Below the pieces are notes generated by a model. That model worked only from the letters and a program-made list of their open reading frames with translations. It ran no database searches and was not told the DNA's origin. The translations under genes were made by a program, and so were the position numbers. 64,000 nt of DNA, from contig JBEWZL010000136.1 in assembly GCA_045837725.1 (NCBI GenBank), positions 1-64,000 of the forward strand, given 5' to 3'. This document shows positions 34,905-48,617 of the stretch, in pieces; the first letter of the stretch is position 1; each line of letters starts with the position of its first letter. This DNA comes from Vermamoeba vermiformis. Taxonomy: Eukaryota > Tubulinea > Echinamoebida.

Positions 34905-37900
34905 ATGGGCAAATTCTCCTTTCCTGGCCTGACTTCAGATCAGGTAGAAAAATCGCGACAAAAGTATGGAACCAACGAACTGCCACCGCCAGAGATCGAA
35001 ACCTTTTGGGAGAAGCTCGTGGAAAATTTTCAGGTATTTTTGGATAATTTATAACATTTACTGGTGGATTTATAATTTCGCAAACTAGATCTTGACGTAG
35101 TCTTTTTCTTAATTGTTTATTTTCAATAGGATCCACTTATTAAAATTTTATGCGTCGCATTAGTAATTACTCTATTCCTTGCTTTCCTTGGTTTTGCGGA
35201 TTGGTTTGAAGGGATCGGCATTGCGGCAGCAGTTTTTCTCGCCACTTTCGTATCAACATACAGCGAATATAAAAACGAAGGCTCTTTCCAACAACTTCAA
35301 TTAGAAGCTGCGAGGATCCAGAACAACGTGTTCCGCGAAGGCAATTTACAGAAAGTTATTGTTGGCGATCTGGTCGTAGGCGATATGGTATTTTTAGAGG
35401 TAAGCTCTTCATCACATATAATAATGCGTATTTTTGCTTATCGTATTTTATTAGCCCGGTGACAAGGTTCCCGCCGATGGTTATTTAGTTGCCGGAAGTG
35501 TACAGGTGCGTAACACGGCCGATTATTCGCCGTATAAATTTCACTCGCTAAATCATGTTTGCAGGCCAATCAAATGGCCCTCACTGGTGAAGCTGAGCCA
35601 ATTCGCAAAGACACAGCCACTGGTGACATGAGCCCGCGCAATCAAAAAGACCAATCGTTGACTGACCCTTACCGTCTCTTCCGTGGCTCTGTCATCGAAG
35701 ACGGCGAAGGTGTCATGAAAGTGACGTCAGTTGGTGTCGAGACATTCTACGGCAAATTGGCTGCTGAATTTACTGCAGTTGAAGACCGCAAATCACCGTT
35801 GCAAGTCAAATTGTCGAACTTGGCCGACGCTATCAGCACTCTCGGATACATTGGTGCTTCGCTCATCGCTGTGTCGTTCTTGTTCAAGCAATTTGTGATG
35901 GATCAAGGATACAGCTTTGAGGCCTTTGTGCAATACGTGTCACACTGGCAACTCGCGCTCAAAGACGTTGTGAACTCACTTATCTTGGCTATTATCGTCA
36001 TCGTAGTCGCCGTACCTGAGGTAAGCGAATTTAAATAGGGTGTCTCCTTTAGGACTTGCATTAATGTTACCGCGCAGGGTTTGCCTATGATGATTGCCAT
36101 CGTGTTGTCTTTGAATATGCGCAAGTTGCTCAAGTCCAAGGTCCTCGTGCGCAAGTTATTGGGTATCGAGACTGCTGGCTCGTTGAGCATTTTGTTCACC
36201 GACAAGACTGGTACTTTGACGAAAGGTACGTGCAACCTATCGTTCCTATTGGTGTAATTATTAACCGTTGATGAAGGTGAGCTGCGCGCTCATTTGTTCT
36301 TGACCGGCTCCACCAAAATGTTCAATAGCTACCGCGAGATCCCCGATTCATTGAAGAACGTATTGGGCTTCTGCATTAAGAACAGCACCTCTTCTCAATT
36401 AGGCCCTGGTGGTGAAATTATTGGTGGAAATGCTTCTGACCGCGCGTTCTTGTCATTCGTCGACAAAGACGATTTAATGGGACCAATGGACGTCCACCTC
36501 GAAGAAGAAATTCTCTTCAGCAGTGTTCGCAAGTTCTCTGCTGCCCGATTGCGCGTCAATAGAGAAAGCGTTGGCCGCTTGCCTCCTATGGACGGCTATG
36601 AAGGCGGTGACTTGAACATCACTGTCGTCAAGGGAGCTCCCGAAATTATTCTTTCCAAATGCGACCACTACTACACTGAGGACGGCAAGATCAGAAACTT
36701 TGATCGCTTGAAGGAGATTGAACACGAGATTGACACTCTGTCCCGCAAGGGCCTTAGAGTCGTCGCCGTAGCCACGAGCAAAGAACCTCTTTCTCAAGTT
36801 CCCACCAAGTCTCTTCCCTCCACTTTGGCCCTCGTCGGCATTGTTGGCATTGAAGACGAAGTTCGTCCTCGTGCCCAAGAAGCTGTTGACATGTTGACTA
36901 CCGCTGGAATTCAAGTCGTCATGATTACTGGTGATCGCAAGGAGACTGCCATTGCGGTTGCTCGTGACATCAACTTGTTGCCTCCTGTCGACGAGAACAA
37001 ATCTCGCCAAGAACAAGACTCCTCATTGCCGCAATACTCCGTACTCACTTCAACCGACATCCAGAAGATGAATGACGAAGAACTCGGCGCCAATCTGTCC
37101 AAGATCAGAGTCATTGCTCGCGCACTTCCGACTGACAAGAGCAGACTCGTGCGCGTCGCTCAAGGCTTGAACAAGGTCGTCGGCATGACTGGTGACGGTG
37201 TCAATGACAGCAGTGCTTTGAAGAAGGCTGACGTTGGTTTTGGCATGGGTTCTGGTACCGAAGTCGCCAAAGAAGCCAGTGACATTGTTATTCTCGACGA
37301 CGACATCTTCTCCATCACCAATGCCGTGTTGTACGGTCGTACTATCTTCAAGTCCATCAGAAAGTTCATCGTCTTCCAATCGACGATCAACTTGGCCTCT
37401 ACCTTGATTGTCTTCTTGGGTCCCTTCATGGGCTTTGACTTCCCGCTCACCATCATTCAACTTTTGTGGGTCAACTTGGTCATGGACACCTTGGCTGCTT
37501 TGGCCTTCGGAGGCGAGCCAGCTTTGAAGAGCTACATGAAAGAACATCCCACCAAGCGTAACGAAGCCATCATCAGCCCGGAGATGTGGTCGTACATCCT
37601 GTTCAACGGTTCGTTCATTGCAGCTTTGTCTGTCATCTTCTTGACGTGGGACCCCATCGCCGAGCATTTCACCCGCGACGGCAAGCCCAGTGATCCAGTG
37701 TTCTTGACTGCTTTCTTCTCGTTCTTCATTTTCATCAGCGTCATCAATGCATTCAACGTGCGCACTCCTCGCTTGAACGTCTTCAATCACCTGTGGGAGA
37801 ACAGTGGCTTTGTGCGCGTCATCACGCTTATTTTCGTCGTGCAGATCACCTTCAGCTACTTTGGCGGATCTGTTCTGCGCACCGTTCCGTTGACGATGAA

Positions 37901-38048
37901 CGAGTGGCTCACTATTATCGTCGCTTCATTGGTGATTATCCCATGGGACTCAATCCGCAAGATCTTCATTGCTCCTCTTTTACCTAAAAAGTTCAAGGAT
38001 CTGTCTTGGCTCGAAGAATACGAAAAGCAAGATAAGAAAGATGATTAA
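34905..38048 (+). CDS. P-type Ca2+-transporting ATPase (PMCA-like, type II)
   Basis: Six exons: 34905-35033, 35130-35399, 35455-35505, 35565-36020, 36078-36225 and 36277-38048. They give about 941 residues with GT-AG introns of 51-96 bp. Visible motifs are TGEAEP, PEGLP in the fourth membrane segment, the phosphorylation site DKTGTLT, KGAPE, the MITGDR loop and the TGDGVNDSSALKKADVGFGMG hinge (shown in parts). Membrane segments M1-M2 and M5-M10 are present. The short C-terminus (ending KQDKKDD) has no clear calmodulin-binding extension, and the acidic CE motif of animal PMCAs is not evident. It pumps Ca2+ out of the cytosol at the plasma or vacuolar membrane. Confidence 0.9.
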
Positions 38049-38182
38049 GATATAACATTATTAACTTGAATCAATATCAATCGAATACCTGTGAATACGT
38101 CAATAAATTTTTGTGAAACGTATCCCGATTTTTCCGATCCAAAAACCAGTCCTTCTCGTTATTTTAACTACAAAACCACAAA

Positions 38183-39429
38183 ATGTCCACAAAATCAATT
38201 ATTATCGTCAGCTGCCTCTTGTTTGTTGCTCTTGCCGTTTTCGCCAAAGACAACAGCTGGGTAAGTGATTACATCTCTGTTGATCGAGTGGACACAAATC
38301 GCTAATCGCATGATCTTCGATCAGGACTACATGCTCTTCGTCCAAAGATGGCCTGAGACTTTCTGCGAAGGACACCATTGCCACAGGTAATAAATCTGAA
38401 AATATTTCATTATTATTTTTGGATTCGCTTCGCTTTAATTCTAACTAACATCATTTCATTAATTATAGCACCCTCAATCAATTCACCATTCACGGTAATT
38501 ATTATTTCAATTTTCATTAACGGTTATCGTCGGATCAGGGAAATTCAGAAATTTTGACCTGAAGACGCTTTAATAACTTACAAATATTAAAATTATTACC
38601 ATCATTAGGTTTGTGGCCCAACAGAGCTGACGGATCATAGTACGCATCCATTCACGAAAATCATTTTGCTGTTCGTTATTGACCCGATAATTTTTTATAG
38701 CCCTTCCAACTGCAACCTCGCTCCTCAATTCAATAAGGTAAGTATTAATGTTATGGATCATAATCCCAAATATCGGCTGATTTAACTTGTGATCCAACAG
38801 CAAAACTTGACCGACAACCCCAGCGTGCTCAGCGCTATGCTTCAATGGTGGCCCGATGTTCAACAAGGTGACAACTACGGCTTCTGGAGCCACGAGTGGA
38901 GTACGTAAACAACCTTCATATCTCTATTGTTCGTGTGCTGATCGCGATCTGCCCCTCAGACAAGCACGGTACTTGCGCTGCCTCCCTTGCCGCTCTTAAC
39001 ACCGAACAAAACTTCTTCAAGTACTCTTGCAACTTGGCCGCCAAGACTGATATCTTCGTAAGCTCCCGGAGCTAATTAATTTTACTAGTGCGAAACTAAC
39101 TGACACATACTTGCAGAACAACTTGGCCAATGCTGGCATCACTCCTGGCAACGGCCCTTACTCCGGCAGTGCCATCAAGGCTGCCATCAAGAACGCTGTT
39201 GGTGTATGTTAAAATCCCTTAATTTACTTATGTTGCAACACGTGCAAGCGGCTGATCTGGTCTTATTTTCCAGGCCATTCCTTCGCTCCAATGCTTCAAC
39301 GGTGATTTGTGGCGCGTCAACATGTGCGTCGGCAAGGACTTGCAATTGCACGACTGCACTCAGTGGAACGTCGCTGACGAAGGCTGCAGCCAAAACCAGA
39401 TCACTTACCCTGCCGCTGGCACTCGTTAA
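38183..39429 (+). CDS. Secreted ribonuclease T2
   Basis: Eight short exons starting at ATG 38183 and ending TAA 39427-39429. A signal peptide (IIIVSCLLFVALAVFA) comes first. The two conserved active-site blocks are FTIHGLWPN, completed across two introns, and FWSHEWNKHGTCA, also crossing an intron. Together they supply the catalytic histidines. Paired cysteines are spread as in the family (HHC, PSNC, YSC, CFNGD, MCVG, DC, GC). Likely vacuolar or secreted RNA degradation in a phagotroph. Confidence 0.9.
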
Positions 39430-39508
39430 TTTTGTTAATTAATTCACATTATTAGCAAATCGCATTAAATCCAAAGTTATTTAGCGAAACAATATATTAC
39501 AGCTGCAT

Positions 39509-40806
39509 TTATTTTTTCTCTTTCTTCTCCTTTTTATCTTTTTTGTCCTTTTTATCTTTAGGTTTCGATACTTCGAGAGTGCTCATGATTTCAGTTTGAT
39601 GGTCTGTGAGTTCTTGCTCCCAGCCTGCTACTTTCACGAGCTCTTTCAACGTCTGTTGTAGATCGCCGAGCAGTGCCACATCCCGTACGTTGTCAGGACC
39701 GTCAAAGTTGAAGCCCTTGACTTCACCAAAAAACGCGCCTATCTTAGCTACTCGTTCGCCTGCCTTCTCCATATTGATTAGCACTCGCGGCACGTGTGGC
39801 TTAACGAGTGCAATTAGACCTGAGAATGGTTGAACTTTCAAACTGGATCCCATCACTAACAGCAGATCGCACTTCGGGAAATCCTGTGATGCGTGTTAGC
39901 AATCGGTAGTAAGTTCCTTATTAATAACGTACTTCGTCCATTAAATCGAAAAACCTCTCGGGCAATTCTTCGCCAAAGAAGACCACATCCGGCTTGACGA
40001 CACCACCGTCACAGTTCTCGCAATACCCGATCTTCTTCTTGAGTACCTTAGCTTTGAACCACGCAGGTGAGTACTCAGCTTTGCATTTATAGCAATGATT
40101 GCTGTGCACTGATCCGTGCGCCTCCACCATCTTTTCGCCAGGCACACCTGCACGTCGTTCTAATGTGTCGATATTTTGCGTGTAACATCGCAAGAGCACA
40201 CCTCGCTTGTGCAAATAGGACACGAAGAAGTGTGCGAAGGTTGGCTGGTTAATGTTAGGCTGTTACGTAACATTAACGATGACTTTATAACCTACCAAAT
40301 ATTCATCAGCAAATAAATTAGCGGCTCGTTCGTAATAGGGCTTTGGATTCGCTATGAATGCGCTATTGTTCAACGTAGGTAAATTTAACGGAGGAGATTG
40401 CAAGTTGAATTAGCACTTACTCGATAGAAAATAATTGTTCTGGACTCGACATATTATATTTCTTCGCCATTTGAGCGTAGATACCAGTCTTAGGCGACCT
40501 GATCCAATAGGTAAAAATAAAAATTATTTAAATTGGAAACCTACCGGAAATCTGGAATACCAGCCGCTGTGCTTATGCCGGCACCGCACAGTACGATAAC
40601 ATTTTTATATTGGCCTGATTTTAAAAGCTCGGCAACGCCATTTAAATCGAGAGTGAATTTCTTTTCATCGGTCTTAGTCGAATCCGTCACACTCAGCTTC
40701 GATAATCCCTCTGTTATATCTTTCTCTGCAATGATTAATTAATTACTGACCAGTTTTCAAGCTTGAGGAGTGAGACAATCCTACCTGTAGCTTGATCCTT
40801 CTCCAT
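39509..40806 (-). CDS. Sirtuin (NAD-dependent protein deacylase, SIRT2-like)
   Basis: Spliced minus-strand gene with start ATG 40806. Motifs in order: LCGAGISTAAGIPDFRSP (NAD binding), NIDTLE, the catalytic His in VEAHGSVHSNHC, zinc-binding CYKC and CENC, FFGEELP and LLLVMGSSL. The C-terminus is a Lys/Asp/Glu repeat tail (PKDKKDKKDKKEKKEKK). It is about 360 residues with at least four introns. The class I pattern and an N-terminal acidic leader fit a cytosolic or nuclear SIRT2-type enzyme. Confidence 0.9.
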
Positions 40807-40945
40807 TTTAACCACTAGAGTCCTTGGAGCCACAAAAATTATTTAAATATCGGTTGTGTTAATCGACGAGCGGCGGTTAAGAAACAATTAAGGGGACGAA
40901 TGAATTTCTCTGAAGGAGGAAAAATTTCGGTTCGTTAAAAGCAAC

Positions 40946-42072
40946 ATGATTTCGCTACTTAAGCCAACAATAGAGACACTACATAGTGCGCTCGAAGAAC
41001 AAAGAGATAAAAATGTCACGTACGATCTGATACAAGGCACGCTCGATCATAAGGACCTAGCGTGGTTCAAAAAGGATCCCAAATATTCCAACTATAATAT
41101 TGATAATTTTAGAATTAAAATCGGAGAAGGCGCAACATTTTTTGACCTCGCCGTTGAAGGATTGAAGCAATTCAAGGTAATTCAAATTAATTCTAGAATA
41201 TTTCGAAATCGATTTTATTATTCTTTCGAGTTCTGTGCCCTCAAAATACTACCATAAAATTATATTTTAATATTTTGCAATATTTTTTTTGACATTACTT
41301 ACTTCAGAACTTCAAATTTTCTTGGTCGGATACAGTGACACTTGACGATGGTCTCTTTGACGGTGAGTGCCTAAAACCAACACAAATCCTTATAATTGCA
41401 TTATAAAATACCAGTTTTCATTGACATTATGGTGCAGGAATGGTGCTAGGTCAATTAGTGCGGATGTCGCTTGTGGGTCCGTGGTCCTACATGGTCTGCA
41501 AAATCATATACACATTAGACGAGGTAGAAGAAGATGGCAGTGCTAAAAGGTACGTACGAAATAAACATGTTCAACACGAGTACTGAAATTTACTTCTTCG
41601 CAACCAGATTTGGCTACGCGTACGGAACATTACCGCTACATTTGGAGAGCGGAGAGGCGCGATTTATGATTGAATGGTATGTATTAATACATAATGTTGA
41701 AATATTGGTATAGATTGAACTAAAATGAACTATTGTACTTGAACAGGAACCAACAAGACAACTCTGTATATTATGAAACACTTTCATTTTCAAGACCGCA
41801 ACACTTGATGAGTAAATTAGGCTATCCTGTAGCTAGGTGAGCTCAATATACTCGATTAACTGGCATTGATAAAGACTATGGATCTGGTCTTTAGCACCAT
41901 ATTGGGCTTTGCTGAGTCAGCAACAATGTTATTCTTTTACTTGAAATTAGTATAGTCCTAAAATGGTATAATATTATTAATAGCCTTATTTAGGTACACT
42001 CAAGCGGCGTTCAATCGCGACTCGGCCCTCGCACTTGCTGACTATGTAAAATCTCAAATAAAACACCTGTAA
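40946..42072 (+). CDS. DUF1990 (UPF0548) family protein
   Basis: Six exons from ATG 40946 to TAA 42070-42072. The C-terminal half carries the family hallmarks: FGYAYGTLPLHLESGEARF, then DNSVYYETLSFSRPQHLMSKLGYPVAR (shown in parts) and ending YVKSQIKHL. The second intron uses the acceptor GGTGCAG, which restores FDGMVLGQLV. No enzymatic role is established for this family. Length is about 225 residues. Confidence 0.82.
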
Positions 42073-45000
42073 TTAGTTCGAACGAGATTGTTGTATTAAC
42101 GAGCTTGCATTTCAAGGCAATTGCCGAGCTAGGATTGGCAAAGCTTTTCGGTCAAGTTCAAAATTTAGTTATTTGATTCAAATTCAATGCTGTGATTGCT
42201 GCACTACAAAGCGTTATGAAGAGGCCAAATAGATAACCTCGCTTGGTATCATCTCGCATGTACGAGACGGAAAGCACCGCGACGTCCCGCATGTTTGAAT
42301 CTGCAATCTGTTTGGATATTGTGGGTAAGTAATTGGTATTTTTTGTTATATAAATGTTGCCTTCGTGTTAATTAGCGAATCTTAGTGAAATTTGTAATTT
42401 TCTGTCGAGTTGCAAGGAATTAATTAATTATTAAATCCGCTTTTTGTTTTCGTTTTCAAAAATAACGCTTACTTAATAGATTTTCGAGTGTGCGAATTAA
42501 TTCGTGTTATTTTAAGCGCATATTTATTCCACTACTATGCCCCTTCCTAAATTACTTGTTCGCAACCTGAGATATTTTTTTGATCTTGTTAGATTCATTA
42601 GCGCGGGAACTTATCTTTCGTTTACTTAGATGTGCGAATGACACGACAATGCCGTCACGATTAAATGCACATCCGGAGCAAGTGCCATCCACAGTCCAAA
42701 GAAAAGTTTTCTGCATTTTCGGGATCTACGACTCATTCACAGCCCACAATTATATTGCGCGCCTATAATTCGCTATCATACCGTCATACCAACTCTCGTA
42801 TCAACTAGCGGGCAAAGTGCGCTACGATCACGTGGTACAACGCGAAAAGATTACGAAAACAATTGCTGTGGATCTGATCCCACGCAAAACGAATCAACCA
42901 GCCATTGCAGCATGTTAAGCACCAGCCGAACTTTGATATATGCCAATGCTATTGGAGCTATTAGACAGTCGTTCAACCTTATTTGCAACTTTCGGAAGTT
43001 TGTGATTGGATCCAAGAGGCAGCGAGCGGTAAGTCATCTACGAATACAAATATATGCTAGGGATCGTATAGAAAAGTGGACTTGAAACGCGCTTAAATCA
43101 CAAAGATCTTTTGCACGCGCTATATTTTGCCCTCGGCCCGAAAAAAGTCTATTTTTATGCCACGGGACCCGCGAGCGCGATCCAAAACAAAATCAGTCCC
43201 TTCTCGGGTCCTTTATACGTTTATAATCAAGCCATTCTTTAAATTCGAAGTCGATTAATAAGGTCTGAAAATTAATCAGCAGCAAGTATTGAGGATTCAG
43301 ATCAAGAACTGATCGACTTAACTTTTGCGTTTGATAACGAATGAATTTTAAAATTGCTTGATTTGGGGTCTTATAGTCTAGCGGAATACAAACAAACCTT
43401 GTGCATAAGGAAAATCCCTTTGTGTATCGCCGCGAGATCTTGTGCTTTTGCGCGGTTAATTACACGTCAAATGACAACTAGGTCTTGATTGACAATAAAT
43501 TGCACCTCGGAGTACTTTTCAATTGATAAATTAATGTTGTATATTGCCTCGCGACGACTTCGGGTTTTGCAAATCGTCATTTTTCGAGAATGAAGCGGTT
43601 GAAGTTCAGATCAAGTTCATAACCTCGTAATTTAATAGGCCTGTGAGCGACTCACAATACGGAACTATTATGACTGAAGTGTAATGCTATGGTACTAATA
43701 CATTACCTACAGAGCGGAGGATCGCGTGGCCCCTCGCTGGATTGACCTTTTCCGAACAGATCTTCAACGGAGCTTGGCCCGGATGACAGTCAGGAATATA
43801 ATTCAATAAGTTAGGGTACGTTATTTGTCGTGTATAATGCTCGGTAGTCTTTCAGGGATTGTTCCCAGCAATTAACGTCATCTCTTATCAAAGCGGAATT
43901 ATTCACAAAACACTAAATATAACTGTGACCTTTTTAGGAATAAGGACAAGAATAGAAAAGAAGCGAATCTTAATAGAACTCTGTTAGTGCCACTCATATA
44001 AAAGAATGACCGTTTAATTACGGCTTCAAAATATCTCGTTCTAAGCTTCCAGCAGAGAAAACTGTTCGGAAGATCTTGTGGCCAGCACGTTTTTTACGAA
44101 ACGACTCGAAATTGCGGAGAAAAGTTCACGAAGCGGTACGTATATCCATCTAGCAATATAAGATTCGAAAGATATTTACGAACTGAACGACGGAAATTCT
44201 TATTCGTTTTTCTTTTCGCATCTGAGAAATTCATCGCGCGAGACAAAAGTCGACAACAGTAAAGTTAATCGCAGCAATTGATCCATTGTATTAACGTGCA
44301 GGGGATGGAGAAGAATTACCTTGCCCGAACGCTGGAGCACAACTGCGGCACACAAACCGGATCGGATCGCGCACAAGACTGGATCGCACTGGATCGCATT
44401 GAATGCAATTGAATCGCGATTGCCGGATATAGATAGGAATATTCAGAGCGCTTCCAATCTCCTACGCGTTTTAGAGCCCTTGGGAATGGATGGTACGGCC
44501 CAAGAACGTGCGGTTTTCCTGTTTAAGCAATTTTGCTGCGCTGCATCTTTTTCCCGTTGCACTCGCTAGAAGATTCGTTGCACAATTTTGAGCCGAAGAT
44601 ACTTTTACGGTCCCCTTACGCCACGAACGTGCGGCATCTAGATCTCGGTTACGTAAAAACAGCTGTCGCAGGCCAATTTATGCTAAAGCATACGCTATAT
44701 GAATCAGTGCATGTATCTAATGCATATGCGCGCTAATCGAAAGAATTAAAAGAAATCAAGAATTCTGCATCTGGTCTTCGACCCCGAAAATGTTCCACTA
44801 GTCACCCAAGCATTATATCAACACGAATAGCATTCCCTGAAAGTGCCGATTGACATTTGGCGTTTCAAAATCCATATTATTACATGACGAATGACAACTC
44901 GGTAGATCGGGCTCTCCGGAGAAACGATCACATTTTCGTTTTTCAGACCCCTTATTTGATTGGTCAATTACTTTTCGGGGTTGTATATCGATAAAATAGT

Positions 45001-45281
45001 TGCAATTAATACTGTTTTCTCAGCGGGCGGGAGTTTTCTCCGGTACTTATTTTGACCGTTTCGGAGGCTCGGGCAAAGTTGTTTCAAAAAATAACGCGTT
45101 GGTTGTGTGATCGACGGTTTTATATTATTGTTGAGAAGAGACGTTCCGGAATAAAAGACTTTGGCTCACACAGCATCAGTTATTCCGCGTTTCACGGAAT
45201 GCGCGCGCATAAAAAGATTTCGTTGCGCAACGTTTATTTTAGCATTTATTTTTTGAAACAAACAACACGCGAGACGTAAAC
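42073..45281. other. 3.2-kb stretch without a supported gene
   Basis: Open frames at 42580, 44321, 44533 and 45052 are short, lack motifs and do not join by plausible splicing. The composition changes little. No tRNA or rRNA could be recognised; a tRNA-like A-box at about 43375 lacks a matching B-box. It may contain a very diverged gene or a noncoding RNA. Confidence 0.5.
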
Positions 45282-48200
45282 ATGCGTATCTCGCAATTTT
45301 TACCAACGTTTCTACTATTAATTGTTGCGTTAAGCAGTGTGACTTACGCATCTACTTCAACATCAAACATAGAACTTACGAGTCGCAGTAGAAGTTCCTT
45401 TTGGTCTCAATGGTTGTCCAACGCGAAAGATATTATCTTGGGACAAATGGGAATGCACCCACTATCAGTAGAAGTCAGCCGTAACACTTCATCTTCTAAT
45501 CCTCTCAACGATCTTAAACTTGATTTTTCAAACCCGACGGCGCTTGGTATGCCTGCCGATTGGGTAATTGACCCAGAATGCACAGTTCCAGGTAAATATA
45601 TTGTGAAATCAATTTTTAGAAATTTATTCTCACGCAATTTCGTTTAGAGAAGTGGTTCTATCGCACGATCGACGGATCTTGCAACTGGCCTCGTGTCGGA
45701 GAGACCCAATACGGTAAAGCAGGTACTCCTTTCTCAAGAGACGTGTTGAAGAGCTTTTACGATGACGGCGTAAGTCTTGATCTCACTTTTTGCCCGGAAG
45801 TTCACGCTAGTACTCACATCTGCATTTGTATTTAGATTTCAAAGCCTAGAAAGGGTCCTAACGAACGTACATTGAGTAACGCATTCTTTGCCAAGGTAAA
45901 TTTACTCAAGATCATTACGTTTGGTGCGCAATGTTTTAAGAGAATTCGCACAATTTTCCGCGGCCCAACTAACGCGATCCTGTTTTAGACTACCGAGGAC
46001 ACCGATTATGAGCATACTCCTATCTTGGTCGGCCTCATTGAGTTCGTTATTCACGATATCGCCTTCAGCATGTCTTCGCGTGAGCTGATCGAGGTCCCCA
46101 TCCCCAAGTGCGATGCTGCGTTTGATCCTCAATGTACCGGCAACAAGACTATGAAGGCTTGGAGATCTGCCCCTATGGAAGGCACAGGTAAATCGGTTTA
46201 TACTATTTGTAGCAACGAATCTTTTCGGTTCTCCCTGCAGTTAATCCAGACCCACGTGATACGCAAATTATTCCGCCTAAGAATTCTACTACTCACGATA
46301 TAATTTAATTTAAAGTTGTCCCGTCGCAATTAAAGAACTTACTTACGTATAATTATAATACGTAGATGCAATATTAACAAATTTACAATTCCGCAGGAAC
46401 CGACCCTTCAAATCCGCGCGAAACTAAGAACGGAGTAACCAGCTGGTTGGATCTGTCAGCACTCTATGGTAATTAATCGACAAGTTTATTATATTTATTT
46501 ATTGCAATTTTTGCTTTTGTACGAAGAGATACCAACCCAATTTTCTAAATATAGGCAGCTCTCCCGAAGTCGCCAAGAAGTTGCGCACGCACAAGAACGG
46601 CAAATTATTGACTCAAAAGGGCCCTGATGGCAAGGACTACCCTCCTTTCAACACCTTTAATATTCCTATCCTCGGTCATCGCCCTGGTGTTGATCCTACT
46701 AAATTGTTTGCTTTCGGAGATCCACGAGGCAATCAAGATTGGGTGAGTAATGTTTTAAAATATGACCGAGTGTACATGTTATATTTAATTCAGATTTGTG
46801 TGTTTAATGCAATTTGCAACGTACACTTTTCTATTCTGAAATTGAATTGAATGATTTTCCACCAAGATTTGCTATTTGCTTTATCGAGGCAATAAGATTC
46901 GCTCATATTAATTATATGGAGTTTTCGTTGCAGTAAACCCGAATTGCATGCTCGCAACAGAATCGCAATATTTACTCGATAAATCCAGATCTTTAGGTTG
47001 TGAACTGACCGTTAATTTTGTTGTAGTTGATCATCGCCGTCGAAACTCTATTGCTTCGTGAGCACAACCGTCTTTGCGACATTATTCAATCACAATTCCC
47101 GCTCTGGGACGACGAAACTGTTTACCAGTTTGCTCGTCATGCGCTCTCAGTAAAGTACCAAATGATCGCCAACTTGTACCAACAGGCGTACTTTACTGAA
47201 GAAATGCCCCGTCCTCATATTGGTAAGTAATTCCCGCTGACGAGTTAAATTTTATTTTAGATCTAATTTTTTGCGGCAGATGGAGTTCCGTTGTTCCGCC
47301 AGTGGCACGCTAAAAACGCTCTACAAATGAATGCCGTCACACATTTCCCTTTTTGGCCAGGTCTCGTCAACGGCAAGCCCGTTACAACTTCGCAAGAAAT
47401 GGCGATCGGTTACCGCTTCCACGAGATCTTGCCCACCAATGTCCCGCTCATCAATGAGACTGGCCAAGTGAACGGTACCTACAATGTCGTCAAGACTGCT
47501 TTCGATTCCGAAGGTTTCATTAAAGCCGGTCTCGAGAACGTGTTGCGCGGTATGGCTGGCGTGCAGATCCCCAACTTCCACACCGGCACGAGCGACGAGT
47601 ATCGCAACATGGTGTTCAACTTTGGAGACCCCTCTGAGAACGTCTTCTACGATCTCGTAGCTAAGACCATCACCCACGAGCGTGAGAGAGGTCTGCCTGC
47701 ATTCAACGACTACTTCCGCGCCTACACTGGCAAGCCACCAGTGCGCATCCGCAAAACTTTCGAAGAATTCACGACGAACCCCGTGTACTTGAAGGCCCTG
47801 AAAGAGCTCTACAACCACCCCGACGAAGTGGATCTCACCGTCGGTCAATACCTGGACGAGGACTACTTCCCTGGCACTACAGTCCCTCGCAGTCAGTTGA
47901 TCACGTCGCTGTTCTCGCTGTTCGGTCTTGGCGTCAGCGATCGATTCTCACCGGGCTACATCTCCGTCAAGTGTTTGCCATTCTTCGGCACGCAAACGCC
48001 GTTCACCTGCACACCGACCAATGCCCTCGAGTACTTGTTGTGGAAGCCTACTACGTTCCTTGGCTTCAAGGTGCACTGGTACGATGCGTTCTGGGCCCGT
48101 GAATTGAACATTGATGGTAAGCGGATGCAGTCGAAAGACCAGATGTAGAACTCGCTTCTAATTATTTTTTCTTCCATAGACTATGGTACCAGCGCTTTGT

Positions 48201-48415
48201 GGAGATTAGTTACCGATAATTCTGATGTTAAGTGCTTGCAAAAGAACCCTCTCTTCCCGATGGATCCCGTTACAAACCCCGTCGTTTGCTCGTACGAAGA
48301 ATTCTACCCTGCGACATGGCTCTTCACCTTCATCAAGGGTGGATTCTTCGCCTTCATCATTATCACTTCTATTCTTTGCGTCAGACCCTCTTTCAGACCG
48401 CAACAAGAGGAATAG
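45282..48415 (+). CDS. Animal-type haem peroxidase, membrane-anchored
   Basis: Spliced gene with signal peptide (FLLLIVALSSVTYA) and C-terminal membrane segment (GGFFAFIIITSILCV). Motifs of the animal haem-peroxidase superfamily, including prostaglandin-synthase and linoleate-diol-synthase relatives: FVIHDIAFS with the distal His, WLDLSALYGSS, LLLREHNRLCDI, and GYRFHEILP with the proximal His. Exons are joined by short introns, for example after CTVP and at the end of HKNG. Several Asn-X-Ser/Thr glycosylation sites occur. It would generate oxidised products at the cell surface or in phagosomes. Confidence 0.88.
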
Positions 48416-48617
48416 AAACTCGATCGGTTTGTTCAGATCGAGTTATCTAATTAGCAATCACACACAAAAAACTCATACAATTTTGGCGGTTGTATTTGAT
48501 ATCGTATGTATATATTTACAAATATCAACCAATGTAAATAAAATCGCACCGAATATTTATTAATTTCTTCGTGAAGCAGTTTTTTGAAAGTTGCTGATCT
48601 GATTACAATAGCTCTTA

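Noticed and set aside
36474-37790. Minus-strand open frames opposite the Ca2+-ATPase
   Set aside because: The plus strand carries unmistakable P-type ATPase motifs; the antisense frames have no motif.
43365-43450. tRNA gene
   Set aside because: An A-box-like TAGTCTAGCGG is present, but no B-box (GGTTCRANNCC) and no cloverleaf pairing follow.
42580-45279. Four short open frames between the DUF1990 gene and the haem peroxidase
   Set aside because: None has a motif, conserved composition or splice partner.
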